DNA of 64,000 bases from Mesobacillus boroniphilus (GCF_018424685.1 NZ_QTKX01000001.1:992001-1056000); one strand, 5' to 3'. Shown: positions 25,564 through 34,692, counted from the stretch's first letter. Made by a program: numbers and translations. The notes: generated from the sequence alone by a model not told the origin.

Positions 25564-25597
25564 TAAGGAAGGGGAGAGGAGGCCTCTCCTTCCTTAT
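25564..25597 (-). terminator. Hairpin between exporter and regulator genes
   Basis: AAGGAAGGGGAGA and TCTCCTTCCTT pair around about six bases, directly after the exporter stop. No T run follows on the minus strand, so it may protect or partly attenuate the mRNA and not end it. Confidence 0.5.
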
Positions 25598-27708
25598 TGC
25601 ATACTGGTTTGTTTATCTTTTTCAAAGAAAAGGATTAGTGCCGGTAAAAGCATGCCGCGGACGAGGAAGGTGTCAATCAGGATGCCGACAGCTACCATGA
25701 ATCCGAAGATGAACAGGTCGGCGATTGGCATCGTTGTCAGTGCAGCGAATGTTGCTGCCAAAATGACGCCTGCGGACGAAATCACTCCACCCGTGTTGCG
25801 GATCGCAATTTCCAGGGCATCCTTCACTTTATGGTTCTTTCTTTCCTCGATAAATCGGGAAGCCAGAATAATATTATAATCGATTCCCAGGGCGACAAGG
25901 AATATAAAAGCATATACCGGTACACGGGTACTGATGGCTTCAAAGCCGAACAGCACGTCAATCAGGAATACTCCCAGCCCAAGCGCAGATACATACGAAA
26001 GCAAAATTGTTGCCATCATATAAATGGACATTTTCAAGCTGCGCGTCAAGACAACGAGCAATCCAAGAATCAGCGCTGTTTCCAGCAAAACGATTTTGAT
26101 GATGTCGCTATTATTGACTTCGCGCTCATCCACCAGCTTCGGAGTAATGCCGCTGAAATAAGAATCAGCCTTCATCCCCAGATCATCAAGCGTTTCAGGA
26201 GTCTCATCCCGCAACTTTTCCATATAATCCATCGCTTCAACAGAGTAGGGATTCATTGCAAGAGCAATGCTGAATTTTGCCGCCTGGCCATCTTCGGTTA
26301 ATCCCGCCGGACGGATCGAAGCGATTTCTTTTTCTTCGTTCAGCCTTTCCGTAATTTCCATTATATTTTCTTCCGTTAACTGATTGTCGCTTTCAATTAA
26401 CAGTGTGGTAGGGGCAAGTTCACCCTTATCATATCTCTGTTCCACTATTTCATAGCCCACTCGTGAAGGCAAATCTTCCGGGAAGCTTTTCACCATGTCG
26501 AATTCATACTGAAGATTGAAGATGTTCAACGCGGATAGCACCAGCATGACAGCGACCACTCCACCGGAAAGGGCAGGCTTGTTGACAACGAATTTTGCAA
26601 TTGGTCCCCAGACGCCATGCTTAACTTCGGTTTCAACACCATACTTAGGCACCTTCGGCCAGAACGCCTTGCGTCCGAATAAGGTGAATAATGCAGGCAC
26701 CAGGGTCACGGATGCAAGCATAATGAAGAACATTGCCGTTCCGAAAATCGGAGCAAAGTTCTGATAATCGCGGAAATCAGCGAATAGAAGCACAAGCATC
26801 GCAGCCAGCACGGTTCCTCCGGCAAAAAAGACAGGCTCACCTGTCGCACGCATCGCATGCTTCATTGCATCGAATTTATTTTCGTAATGGTTCAGCTCCT
26901 CGCGGAAACGGGAGAAGACAAACAGTGAATAGTCAATGACGGCCGCAAACAAAAGAATGCCCATGATCGAAGTAGTCTGATTGTTGATCTCCAGTCCGCC
27001 AGCTCCCAAAAATGCAACACTCTGGTTCACAACCTGGTAGACGATACCCGTTGCAACAAGAGGAATGATGGCAAGCAGCGGCGAACGATAGATGACAATC
27101 AGCAGGACAAGGATAATTCCGACCGTTGCCAATAATAGAACGAAATCCGCCCGCTCAAAAAGCTTGATGGTATCACCGGAAATCCCCGCAGGACCCGTGA
27201 TATAAAAGGATGTACTCTCAAGCTTGTCAGCAATGCCTGTGCCAATTTCCGTTGCCCGGTCATTGATTTCAGCATACTCATCATTCCCGAGTCCATGTTC
27301 AAGTTCCATTGGGACAATCATCGTTGATTGATCCTCGGATATAAAGCCACTCAGCGCTTGTGGCGGAAGGGAACGAGTATCTACGATATTTCTTATTCCT
27401 TCAATATTCTCTAAAATGATTCCATCAAGGATTTGATTCACTTCGTCTAGATTAATGTCGCCATTCTCGTTATGGAAAACGAGAATACCGGGAGTACCCT
27501 GTTCATTCGGGAAAAATTTCTCCGTTTTATTTTGCGCGATGATGGACTTTGCCTCATCAGGCAGCGATTGAAAATTGTTTATTTTGTAATCGCCGAGCTG
27601 CGGACCTGCGCTCAAACCAAGCATCAGCACCAGCCAGGCGATAATCGTGATCCACATACCGCGTTTCGTTGAAACCCAGTCTGTGATGAAAAAAAGCATT
27701 TTCTTCAT
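25594..27708 (-). CDS. MMPL/RND-family exporter
   Basis: 704 residues with twelve membrane helices in two repeats: a single helix, a large outer loop (about 35-180 and 385-520), then five helices each. Conserved parts are GILLFAAVIDYSLFVFSRFR, matching the proton-relay Asp/Tyr pair of MMPL, and its counterpart LVALGIDYNIILASRFIEE. Actinobacterial and Bacillus members (YdfJ-like) export lipids, siderophores or drugs. AGGAGG precedes the start. It heads an operon with its own two-component system, which hints at drug- or envelope-stress-induced export. Confidence 0.94.
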   Translation of the reverse strand: MKKMLFFITDWVSTKRGMWITIIAWLVLMLGLSAGPQLGDYKINNFQSLPDEAKSIIAQNKTEKFFPNEQGTPGILVFHNENGDINLDEVNQILDGIILENIEGIRNIVDTRSLPPQALSGFISEDQSTMIVPMELEHGLGNDEYAEINDRATEIGTGIADKLESTSFYITGPAGISGDTIKLFERADFVLLLATVGIILVLLIVIYRSPLLAIIPLVATGIVYQVVNQSVAFLGAGGLEINNQTTSIMGILLFAAVIDYSLFVFSRFREELNHYENKFDAMKHAMRATGEPVFFAGGTVLAAMLVLLFADFRDYQNFAPIFGTAMFFIMLASVTLVPALFTLFGRKAFWPKVPKYGVETEVKHGVWGPIAKFVVNKPALSGGVVAVMLVLSALNIFNLQYEFDMVKSFPEDLPSRVGYEIVEQRYDKGELAPTTLLIESDNQLTEENIMEITERLNEEKEIASIRPAGLTEDGQAAKFSIALAMNPYSVEAMDYMEKLRDETPETLDDLGMKADSYFSGITPKLVDEREVNNSDIIKIVLLETALILGLLVVLTRSLKMSIYMMATILLSYVSALGLGVFLIDVLFGFEAISTRVPVYAFIFLVALGIDYNIILASRFIEERKNHKVKDALEIAIRNTGGVISSAGVILAATFAALTTMPIADLFIFGFMVAVGILIDTFLVRGMLLPALILFFEKDKQTSMQ

Positions 27709-27931
27709 TAATATTGCCTCCTATGTTCGTTACTAAAATCTAATCGTTATCTTCAGCACTCTTTCCGAGGACATCATGCAACTTAGTACAAAATTTAGAA
27801 TGAGCCCTGAACAATGAACATCATATACTATGAAAATAAACACAACCTCAACTTTCAGTTACAAATCGCAAGAGGAATTTAACAAGCAAACAGAGAATGG
27901 TTAGTAAGGCATGTAAAACAGGAGGCAGTGC

Positions 27932-28378
27932 ATGGATTTCTTCGATAAATTAGAAAGCAAAAAAATACAAGTCAGCAAGACTGAAGACTTCGGTCATGAT
28001 TTAAGACAACAGTGGGAGGCTGCCTTTGCGTCACATTTAAGTGTTAAGGAAAAAAGGCAGATATTTCTTCATGATAAAGGCGGAGCAAGCGGCTTTCTTT
28101 GGCATGTATTCAGTTATGAAAAAAGAAAATGTGAGAAGGAAGAACAAGCGGAGGTGGCATTCGACAAACAGTACAAAGATACTTGCATAATTTTCTTCCA
28201 GCATTCTGATGAGGTATGGCTCGTAGAGGATGCAACGGAATTGAAAGCTCGAGACCTATTGATGACTGATGGTGAGTATGCGGATCTATATGTTGTCGAT
28301 TGTGACTATAAATGGACATTTGTCGTCACCCATGAGCAAGGATGGATTGGTCCGTTTTTTTGCAGGAAGGGGGAATAG
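27932..28378 (+). CDS. DUF4275-family protein
   Basis: 148 residues, cytosolic. Family features are QQWEAAFASHLSVKEKRQIFL, FLWHVFSYEKR, and the end YVVDCDYKWTFVVTHEQG with a Cys-free acidic middle. DUF4275 proteins are found in Bacillales and are uncharacterised; some are near toxin-immunity loci. AGGAGG is seven bases before the ATG. The next gene starts two bases after its stop and its ribosome site lies inside this gene, indicating an operon. Confidence 0.85.
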   Translation: MDFFDKLESKKIQVSKTEDFGHDLRQQWEAAFASHLSVKEKRQIFLHDKGGASGFLWHVFSYEKRKCEKEEQAEVAFDKQYKDTCIIFFQHSDEVWLVEDATELKARDLLMTDGEYADLYVVDCDYKWTFVVTHEQGWIGPFFCRKGE

Positions 28379-28380
28379 GT

Positions 28381-28818
28381 ATGTTCATAAGAAAACTAGT
28401 CTCCGCATTAGGCGCAACAATGATGATGGTGATGTTGTTCTCGATTCTGGATCAATCGGGGTTAGGGTTATTTTTAGGAATGTATATCCTGCCGATTATC
28501 CTAATCTATGGAATTCCATCTTCGATTTTATCTGATGTTCTCACGCGTAGGACAAGGGGGGTAACAAGAATGGCAGCTGCAGGATTCCTACATGTGTTCC
28601 TCGGAGCGTTATTTGTTGCAGTACCAACTTTCATATTTGATACGGAACAGGGTAACTGGCTCACGAATGTAAGGAATAATGGCTTCTTCTTTTTCAGTGC
28701 TGCTGTTTCTGCTGGCATCTTCTGGTGCTTTGATGAAGGGTTGAAAAGTAAGTGGTTTACAGGCTTAAGACGAAAATGTCTTGCTTGTTTTAAAAGGATT
28801 GGGGATATGAGAATCTAG
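28381..28818 (+). CDS. UPF0715-like four-helix membrane protein
   Basis: 145 residues with four hydrophobic helices and the segment LPIILIYGIPSSILSDVL typical of UPF0715 (YwlA/YoaG type). Function is unknown. ATG 28381 has GGAAGGGGG upstream; an earlier in-frame start would overlap the DUF4275 gene by 39 bases without a site. Likely cotranscribed with the DUF4275 gene; a hairpin follows at 28820-28852. Confidence 0.72.
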   Translation: MFIRKLVSALGATMMMVMLFSILDQSGLGLFLGMYILPIILIYGIPSSILSDVLTRRTRGVTRMAAAGFLHVFLGALFVAVPTFIFDTEQGNWLTNVRNNGFFFFSAAVSAGIFWCFDEGLKSKWFTGLRRKCLACFKRIGDMRI

Positions 28819-28819
28819 C

Positions 28820-28853
28820 CAGAAGCAGGGATCACAGCCTCTGCTTCTTCTTG
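28820..28853 (+). terminator. Intrinsic terminator
   Basis: AGAAGCAG and CTGCTTCT pair around about 12 bases and are followed by TCTTG. It ends the DUF4275 operon; the T tract is short. Confidence 0.6.
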
Positions 28854-28968
28854 CGTCGGATGAGCATTAATTATATACATAGATCACAAAAATATTTATC
28901 TAGTTCGGTGAAATAACCAAAAACACCGACCCTTATCATAGAGTCAGTGTGTCTGGATTTTCATTGGA

Positions 28969-29319
28969 TTATTTCCGCAAAATCTTTTCCATCGCCTTTC
29001 CCCTCGCCAACTCATCAATCAGCTTGTCCAAGTAGCGAATTTCCTTCATAGTTGGTTCTTCAATGTCTTCCACTCGGATACCGCAGATTACACCTTTGAT
29101 CAAAGCCCTCGAAGGATTCAGTTGGGGAGCTTCCGCAAAGAAAGTCTCAAAGTCTGTCTTTTTTTCCAGATGTGCTTCTAACTCTTCCTGGCTATAACCT
29201 GTCAACCAGCGGATAATTTCATCGACTTCTGTTTTCGTACGTCCTTTTTTCTCGGCCTTCGTCACATAATGTGGATAGACACTTGCGAAACTCATTGTAT
29301 AGATTTTATGTTTGCCCAA
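28969..29319 (-). CDS. DUF2200-family protein
   Basis: 116 residues. It begins [19 protein letters not shown] and includes [20 protein letters not shown] and [20 protein letters not shown], the signature of the DUF2200 family of small bacterial proteins of unknown function. The frame is intact and near full length for the family. It is monocistronic, with an inverted repeat candidate at about 28925-28960. Confidence 0.88.
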   Translation of the reverse strand: MGKHKIYTMSFASVYPHYVTKAEKKGRTKTEVDEIIRWLTGYSQEELEAHLEKKTDFETFFAEAPQLNPSRALIKGVICGIRVEDIEEPTMKEIRYLDKLIDELARGKAMEKILRK

Positions 29320-29507
29320 GATACATCGTCCCTTATATGGTTTTCTTCATTATAGTACGAAAGAGAGACCGGTTCAAACTAGATAACTGTCTAGGAATAA
29401 CAGCTTTAGGGCTGAATTTTATTAGAAAAATCAAAGGATATTGACCAAAAGGGAAAGAATAATATAAGCATGTAACATAGTAAAACGGAAGAAAAGGAGT
29501 GTGGTTT

Positions 29508-29780
29508 ATGGCTGAAACAAGGCTTACCAACAATGGGAAAAAATATTCTAAATCCTTTTCCAGAGAAGTCACTTTCTTGCGTTTGCTCCGCTTTGGATTC
29601 TTACTATCCCTTTCCTTAATAGTAGTGTACATCTATTATCTTCATCTTATAGGCAACCTTCAACAAACGCTTCTAGATATCTGGACTACCCATCAGAAGG
29701 TCATTATATCCCTTTCGATTCTCATTACATATTCAACGATTATTTTTCAATTGGGTGTTTGGAGAGGGAGGAAAAGGTAG
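29508..29780 (+). CDS. Small two-helix membrane protein
   Basis: 90 residues with a basic N-terminus, two hydrophobic helices (about 26-48 and 62-80) and a basic end WRGRKR. No family recognised. AGGAG lies about ten bases before ATG 29508; an ATG nine bases upstream is too close to it. It may be cotranscribed with nothing; the next gene has its own site. Confidence 0.6.
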   Translation: MAETRLTNNGKKYSKSFSREVTFLRLLRFGFLLSLSLIVVYIYYLHLIGNLQQTLLDIWTTHQKVIISLSILITYSTIIFQLGVWRGRKR

Positions 29781-29976
29781 AGCAAAATAGGTTATTAATG
29801 AATGGAAGCAGGCTATAATATAATCTGCTTTATTTTTTTTGGATGAGCTGTCCAAATGGAGGTGGCACCAAATCCTTACACCTTTTATAGACATAAATGT
29901 TATACTCAAATCCTAATATAATAGAAGAAAATGATCGGTCAGAACGTTTGTCATATAGAGCAAAGGAGTCAACAGT

Positions 29977-30615
29977 ATGGCCAATGTACATATATTTACG
30001 AAGAGAGAGGAAATCGCAAACGCAATTATCCATGGAATCGGGGGATTATTAAGCATCGCTGCCCTCGTCATCCTGATTGTATTTGCTTCACTGTACGGAA
30101 CAGCGTGGCATGTCGTGAGTTTCACCTTATTCGGGGCTACCATGGTCCTGTTATATACATCATCAACCCTAGTCCACAGCTTTCCACCCGGAAAAGCAAA
30201 GGATGTTTTTGAAATTATGGATCACTCATCCATCTACTTCTTCATAGCCGGCACCTATACACCATTCCTATTCATCGCCGTAAAAGGTGCACTAGGATGG
30301 ACACTGTTCGGAATCGTGTGGGGACTTTCCATCGCAGGAACGGTATTCAAATCCTTGTTCGTCAAACGTTTCTTGAACACATCTACAATGTTATATGTCG
30401 TAATGGGCTGGCTCATCGTATTTGCCTGGGGACCACTGACACAGAATGTATCCTCACAAGGACTGCTATTCCTTGTGATCGGAGGAGTCTTGTATACAGT
30501 AGGAGCCATTTTTTATGTATGGCGTGGCTTTCACTATCACCATGCCATATGGCACTTATTTGTCATCGCTGCATCGATTATGCACTTTTTTGCGGTATTG
30601 ACATTGTTGCCTTAA
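29977..30615 (+). CDS. trhA: Hemolysin III / TrhA-type PAQR membrane protein
   Basis: 212 residues with seven membrane helices. PAQR hallmarks are EEIANAIIHGIGG at the N-terminus, SSTLVHSFPPGKAKDVFEIM with DHSSIYFFIAGTYTPF, and the C-terminal GFHYHHAIWHLFVIAAS; the His and Asp residues form the zinc site of the family. Bacterial members influence membrane energetics and fatty-acid composition. AAAGGAG precedes the ATG. A degenerate partial copy lies at 31341-31490. Confidence 0.92.
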   Translation: MANVHIFTKREEIANAIIHGIGGLLSIAALVILIVFASLYGTAWHVVSFTLFGATMVLLYTSSTLVHSFPPGKAKDVFEIMDHSSIYFFIAGTYTPFLFIAVKGALGWTLFGIVWGLSIAGTVFKSLFVKRFLNTSTMLYVVMGWLIVFAWGPLTQNVSSQGLLFLVIGGVLYTVGAIFYVWRGFHYHHAIWHLFVIAASIMHFFAVLTLLP

Positions 30616-30653
30616 AACTAGATAAATTTCGATTAAGTTCGGAGGGGCTTTGT

Positions 30654-31196
30654 ATGTTTACTGCAGAGGTTAGAAGGCCGAAAACTGAGGATAGTGAACA
30701 GCTGAAAAATTTTTTTAGAACAGTTATTACAGATACGTTCATTAATGAAGGCATTGGTGATCAAATAAATGATATGAATGAGGAAATTGACGTAAAAAAA
30801 AGATATTTAGAAAGTGATTTTGAAAGCAATGGTGAGATGAGATATTTTTTAATTGCTTTATATGGAGAAAAAATTATTGGTTCAATTGAATATGGCCAAG
30901 CAAATGAAATCATAAGAAATTGTACAAATAATGCTTATGAAGGTCTTGTGGAGATAGGTACAGTATTTGTTCATCCTGACCACCAAAGGAAAGGTGTAGG
31001 GAATTTACTATTGAAAGCAATGTATGCTACATTGCGAAAAAAAGGAATAGAAGAATTTTGCTTAGATAGTGGATATAAAAGTGCACAATCCATCTGGAAA
31101 AAGAAATTTGGAGAACCTGATATTCTATTAAAGGATTATTGGGGCAAAAATTTTGATCATATGATTTGGAAAGTGAAAATCAGCGAAATAGAATAG
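30654..31196 (+). CDS. GNAT-family N-acetyltransferase
   Basis: 180 residues with the acetyl-CoA-binding signature VHPDHQRKGVGNLLLKAM (Q-x-x-G-x-G/A) after EIGTVFV. The N-terminal half (FFRTVITDTFINEGIGDQIN) forms the variable substrate region, so the substrate is unknown. GGAGGGG precedes ATG 30654. Base composition is AT-richer than trhA. A decayed copy of its 3' end is at 36590-36712. Confidence 0.87.
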   Translation: MFTAEVRRPKTEDSEQLKNFFRTVITDTFINEGIGDQINDMNEEIDVKKRYLESDFESNGEMRYFLIALYGEKIIGSIEYGQANEIIRNCTNNAYEGLVEIGTVFVHPDHQRKGVGNLLLKAMYATLRKKGIEEFCLDSGYKSAQSIWKKKFGEPDILLKDYWGKNFDHMIWKVKISEIE

Positions 31197-31208
31197 GGTT
31201 TTCTTTTG

Positions 31209-31241
31209 GGGTCGGCTGCCAATCATTTTGGCAGCCGACTC
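31209..31241 (+). terminator. Intrinsic terminator after acetyltransferase gene
   Basis: GTCGGCTGCCA and TGGCAGCCGAC pair around six bases, followed by TCCTTTG. Confidence 0.8.
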
Positions 31242-31340
31242 CTTTGCTTCTTCTTAAAAGTGGATTTTCTTTTCGGGTATTTTAACAAGAGTGGTAAGAG
31301 TAATCACTTCGTGCACATACACTCAGTATTAACTGTCTTT

Positions 31341-31495
31341 ATGAGGTGGCTCATCGTATTTGCCTGGGGACCAGTGCAGCAAATGTATCAGCAAAAGGAC
31401 TGCAATTCCTGGTCATCGGATGAGTCTTGCATACAGTAGAAGCCAATTTTTTATGTATGGGCGGGTTTCAGTATCACCTTGCCTAATGGCATTCT
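31341..31495 (+). pseudogene. Degenerate partial copy of the trhA 3' region
   Basis: Bases 31341-31495 match trhA 30403-30560 at high identity (GGCTCATCGTATTTGCCTGG is exact), including the GVLYTVGAIFYVW segment, but frames are broken by several indels and stops. It follows the acetyltransferase terminator. Nothing indicates expression. Confidence 0.82.
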
Positions 31496-31702
31496 CTTAA
31501 TGTGCAGCATGATGTGGAGCTCCTTCTTTTGCTCTTGTCTGGAAGCAGAAGGTACATCCCCACTTTTCCACTTACTCAGTTGTCAGTCCATACCACTAAA
31601 TATTGAAACGTCTCTATAACTTGGATAATTATGCTAAAATCAAATATAGATATCTTTGTTATCTTGTTTTTTCAAGAAAGTTGACTGAGGGGAATGAAAT
31701 AC

Positions 31703-32485
31703 ATGATAAATAAAATATTTGATTTGGAGTTTGCTTACCTTGATACCTTTACTGCTCGTCATGACAGGGAGTGGGGTTTTCTATTTTTAAATGAGGACCA
31801 GCCTGCATATTATGATGCGAATCATGCCCATATTCGCAAATTAGTTGATCATCCTGAAAATGTTGTTGATGAAGTCATTTCCTTTTATAGAGCAAAGAAC
31901 ATTATTCCGAGATTTTACATATACACTCCAGATCAACAACCTGATCTGTTAAGTGAATTAAAATTAAAAGAGTTTGGATATGAGGAATTACCAAGTCCTG
32001 TACAATTATGGGATCAAAAAGTGATTAACCTGGAAAGAAATGATGCTATATCGATTGAAGAAGTTACGGAAGCAAACTATCAAGAAGCATTAGAAATCGA
32101 ATGCAGCATCAAAGAAATCGGCGGCCGTGAAGTTCGAGAAAAAGCCTTAAAGGAAGAGTTTGATAATCCTGCATATCAACACTTTTTATTAAGGTACAAT
32201 GGTGTCGCCTGTTCCACCGCCTGTATCTTTGCTCATGGCAGCCAAGCACGAATGGAGAGTGTAGCTACACTAGAGGAATACCGAGGAAAAGGATTGATTG
32301 GCTACATTATTCAACATATTCAACAACAAGTACAAAAACAGGGGTTTGAAAACCTATGGGTGTTTCCTATAAATGAACAGGTTGAAAAGGTATACAATCG
32401 CTATGGGTTTGAAACGGTCATGACACTAACGACAGGCCATGCCTTTTTAGGCGGAAAAAGTATTACCGAAATTCAAAATCGTTGA
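31703..32485 (+). CDS. GNAT-family acetyltransferase, two-domain
   Basis: 260 residues. The C-terminal GNAT domain (about 130-255) has MESVATLEEYRGKGLIGYII, the acetyl-CoA loop, and the family end VYNRYGFETVMT. The N-terminal 120 residues are a partly degenerate GNAT-like domain (RFYIYTPDQQPDLLSELKLK). Similar Bacillus proteins are uncharacterised. GAGGGG is ten bases before ATG 31703; ATG 31694 lies too near it. Confidence 0.83.
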   Translation: MINKIFDLEFAYLDTFTARHDREWGFLFLNEDQPAYYDANHAHIRKLVDHPENVVDEVISFYRAKNIIPRFYIYTPDQQPDLLSELKLKEFGYEELPSPVQLWDQKVINLERNDAISIEEVTEANYQEALEIECSIKEIGGREVREKALKEEFDNPAYQHFLLRYNGVACSTACIFAHGSQARMESVATLEEYRGKGLIGYIIQHIQQQVQKQGFENLWVFPINEQVEKVYNRYGFETVMTLTTGHAFLGGKSITEIQNR

Positions 32486-32501
32486 AGCTAATCATGACCT
32501 T

Positions 32502-32625
32502 AGTCGCGTAAGGTTCCTGCGAAAAAAACTACCCTGTATCGCCCAAATGTTTGCGTAGATCATTTATTAATCAACTTATGGCCGCTGCATTTTAAGGATG
32601 TTGCTGTGCATTGAGTTTCCGGTAG
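32502..32625 (+). pseudogene. Decayed copy of the type I toxin 3' end and antitoxin gene
   Basis: CTACCCTGTATCGCCCAAAT followed by a GTAGATCATTT arm and ATGGCCGCTG matches 22914-22985 closely. Upstream, TAGTCGCGTAAGGTTCCTG corresponds to the toxin codons TAGTCGCGATAGGTATTTCTG with deletions. The toxin start and the antitoxin -10/-35 elements are missing or altered, so the copy appears inactive. Confidence 0.75.
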
Positions 32626-32727
32626 TAGCCAGGGACATAAGGGCCTTTTAAGCCATTTCAATCATTACAATAAGAAGTAATAATATCCCTAGAAAACAAC
32701 TAGTTGTCCCAAAGCATGAAGCAATGC

Positions 32728-32830
32728 GTTCAATTTGCCATCCAGCTGAATGGGTATGAATTGGTTTAAAAAATAATTTAACCATATGGCTGAACAGGGA
32801 AATGCCTGGTCAGCCCTTTTTCTGTTTTTA
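32728..32830 (+). pseudogene. Remnant of an RsbR-like STAS gene 3' end with its terminator
   Basis: The stretch translates FAIQLNGYELV, parallel to EFAIQQNGYELVKKK at the end of the 15974-16993 gene, and continues with a related hairpin (GGCTGAACAGGGAAATGCC, then TGGTCAGCC and Ts). No upstream coding sequence remains. Confidence 0.8.
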
Positions 32831-32968
32831 TCAATAATCAACATCTTCTAGGCTTGAAGGATTTCCTTATTTGAGTAATGTTTTTCTAGTTTCAGGACAT
32901 ATGTCCTTCCCGTATCCTCCCGTTCTGTCATTTAATTGATTTATACATCAAGGATGGGGGAGAAAAGA

Positions 32969-33394
32969 ATGAAAGGTTTTATTTTTGCTTTTTTAGGAGG
33001 AGCTTTTATCACTCTTCAGGGAGTGGCTAATTCAAAAATCAGCCAGGATATTGGAACATGGCAGACGGCTGCAGTTACCCAATTTACTGGATTTTTAGCT
33101 GCTTTGTTTATCTTGATGTTTGCCGTAAAAGGAAAATGGCAAGTGCTGAGTAAGGTAAAGCCGCTTTATTTAATTGGCGGCACGTTTGGAGCCATCGTTG
33201 TGTTCGGAAATGTGACCGCGATCCTTTATATCGGCGTTACTTTAACTGTGTCTGCCATGCTGATCTCACAGCTTGGGATGACGTTCCTGATTGACAGGAA
33301 TGGATGGTTCGGTGTTAAGAAGCAAAAAATGAAGGTACCGCAGCTGATTGGGATTACAATGATGGTAGCAGGTGTCATGATCCTCGGTTTGTAA
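32969..33394 (+). CDS. YdcZ-type DMT family membrane protein, first of pair
   Basis: 141 residues with five membrane helices. Family segments are FAFLGGAFITLQGVANSKIS, QDIGTWQTAAVTQFTGFLAA and LISQLGMTFLIDRNGWFG. YdcZ/DMT small transporters usually work as pairs. GGGGGAG precedes ATG 32969. A Crp-type regulator and a second YdcZ gene follow on the same strand, forming a likely operon. Confidence 0.88.
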   Translation: MKGFIFAFLGGAFITLQGVANSKISQDIGTWQTAAVTQFTGFLAALFILMFAVKGKWQVLSKVKPLYLIGGTFGAIVVFGNVTAILYIGVTLTVSAMLISQLGMTFLIDRNGWFGVKKQKMKVPQLIGITMMVAGVMILGL

Positions 33395-33432
33395 CTGAGC
33401 TGTTAACATGATAAAAAAGGCAGGGAATGCTT

Positions 33433-34131
33433 ATGAAAGAAATAACAGCATTTGAAGAGATAGAAGCGTATTTGCAATCTCACAAGATCGAATCTTTATT
33501 TAATGAGGATATAATTCCTTATTTATCCCTATATGAATTTGAAAAAGGGGAGCAGATCTGTTCCCAGGGTGAGGCTGTCGAGTATCTATATATACTTGTT
33601 AAGGGGAAAGTGAAGATTTTCACCACTTCAGAAGAGGGGAAGACATTGATCCTTTCATTTAAAACCCCGCTTGAAGTCATTGGGGATATTGAATATGTCC
33701 AGGAGATTGACACGATCAATACGGTTGAGGCCGTTTCTCCTGTCGTGATGATCGGAGTCCGGCAAAGTGTGGTGCGCAGATTTTTAAAAGACCACTCTCC
33801 ATTCCTGCAATTCTTGCTTAAAATCATTACAAGGAAATTCTATATCAAATCCCAGTTCATGCGCCATAACATCATGTATCCCGTAGAGACCCGATTAGCC
33901 AGCTATCTCGTATCTGTCGCCTATGATGAAAATGAAGCGCTGGTCAATGGGAAAGTAAGCACATCAAATCTCACTGACATCGCCAATTTAATCGGAACAA
34001 GCTACAGGCATCTTAACCGGGTGATAAAGGAATTCTGTTTGAATGGATTGGTGGAACGCGACAAAGGTGCCATCCTCATCAAGGATTTGGAAGGACTCAA
34101 GCTGGTCGCCAAGGAAAATCTGTATGAGTAA
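33433..34131 (+). CDS. Crp/Fnr-family transcriptional regulator (YeiL-like)
   Basis: 232 residues. The N-terminal cyclic-nucleotide-like barrel (about 20-140) has FEKGEQICSQGEAVEYLYIL and VKGKVKIFTTSEEGKTLILS; the cAMP-contact residues are not conserved, so the ligand is unknown. The C-terminal helix-turn-helix has TSNLTDIANLIGTSYRHLNR. There is no N-terminal Cys cluster for an FNR-type iron-sulfur site. ATG 33433 is preferred: GCAGGG sits about seven bases upstream. It lies between two transporter halves, which it probably controls. Confidence 0.9.
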   Translation: MKEITAFEEIEAYLQSHKIESLFNEDIIPYLSLYEFEKGEQICSQGEAVEYLYILVKGKVKIFTTSEEGKTLILSFKTPLEVIGDIEYVQEIDTINTVEAVSPVVMIGVRQSVVRRFLKDHSPFLQFLLKIITRKFYIKSQFMRHNIMYPVETRLASYLVSVAYDENEALVNGKVSTSNLTDIANLIGTSYRHLNRVIKEFCLNGLVERDKGAILIKDLEGLKLVAKENLYE

Positions 34132-34149
34132 GAAAACGGAGGTAATTGT

Positions 34150-34644
34150 ATGGTACTTGGATTATTAAGTGCAGTCATGGCTGGCACGCTAGTCGGCCTA
34201 CAGAATATTTTCAACAGCAAGGTCAATGAAAAAGCGGGTTCATGGACGACCACGACATTAGTATTGGGGTTAGGCTTTCTGGCATCCTTCATTCTCGGAC
34301 TCTTCTTTGAAGGCAGCCAATTATTCAATTTACAAAAAATGGAATGGTGGTACTGGATCAGCGGATTGATCGGAATCGGTGTCATTACTGGTATCGTGCA
34401 GGGCATAAGGTATCTGGGGCCGACCTTTGCGATTTCCATCGTATTGACCTCACAGCTCGCATTTGCAGTATTATTTGATTCACTAGGTTGGATGGGGCTT
34501 GAGAAGGTTCCTTTCACCATGAAACAACTTCTGGGTGTAGTGGTCATTCTAGGTGGAGTGATTGTTTTTAAGTGGAGTGAAGGACGGGAAGATAACGTAA
34601 AAGTTGAAGCTTCCCGGCTTGATCAAAAAGCAGGAGTATCATAA
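34150..34644 (+). CDS. YdcZ-type DMT family membrane protein, second of pair
   Basis: 164 residues with five helices: LLSAVMAGTLVGLQNIFNSK and KAGSWTTTTLVLGLGFLASF match the first YdcZ protein; the conserved SQLAFAVLFDSLGWMG lies near residue 110. A paired heteromer with the upstream 141-residue protein is likely. GGAGG lies about eight bases before the ATG, and a strong terminator follows. Confidence 0.88.
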   Translation: MVLGLLSAVMAGTLVGLQNIFNSKVNEKAGSWTTTTLVLGLGFLASFILGLFFEGSQLFNLQKMEWWYWISGLIGIGVITGIVQGIRYLGPTFAISIVLTSQLAFAVLFDSLGWMGLEKVPFTMKQLLGVVVILGGVIVFKWSEGREDNVKVEASRLDQKAGVS

Positions 34645-34661
34645 TAGATAAGGAAAACATT

Positions 34662-34692
34662 TAACGGCAGTTTCAATGACTGCCGTTTTTGA
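34662..34692 (+). terminator. Intrinsic terminator after YdcZ operon
   Basis: AACGGCAGT and ACTGCCGTT pair around seven bases and run into five Ts. Confidence 0.9.

Noticed and set aside
30297..30653. Long open frame running into the acetyltransferase
   Set aside because: The first 119 codons overlap trhA in another frame; GGAGGGG and the ATG at 30654 give the normal GNAT start.
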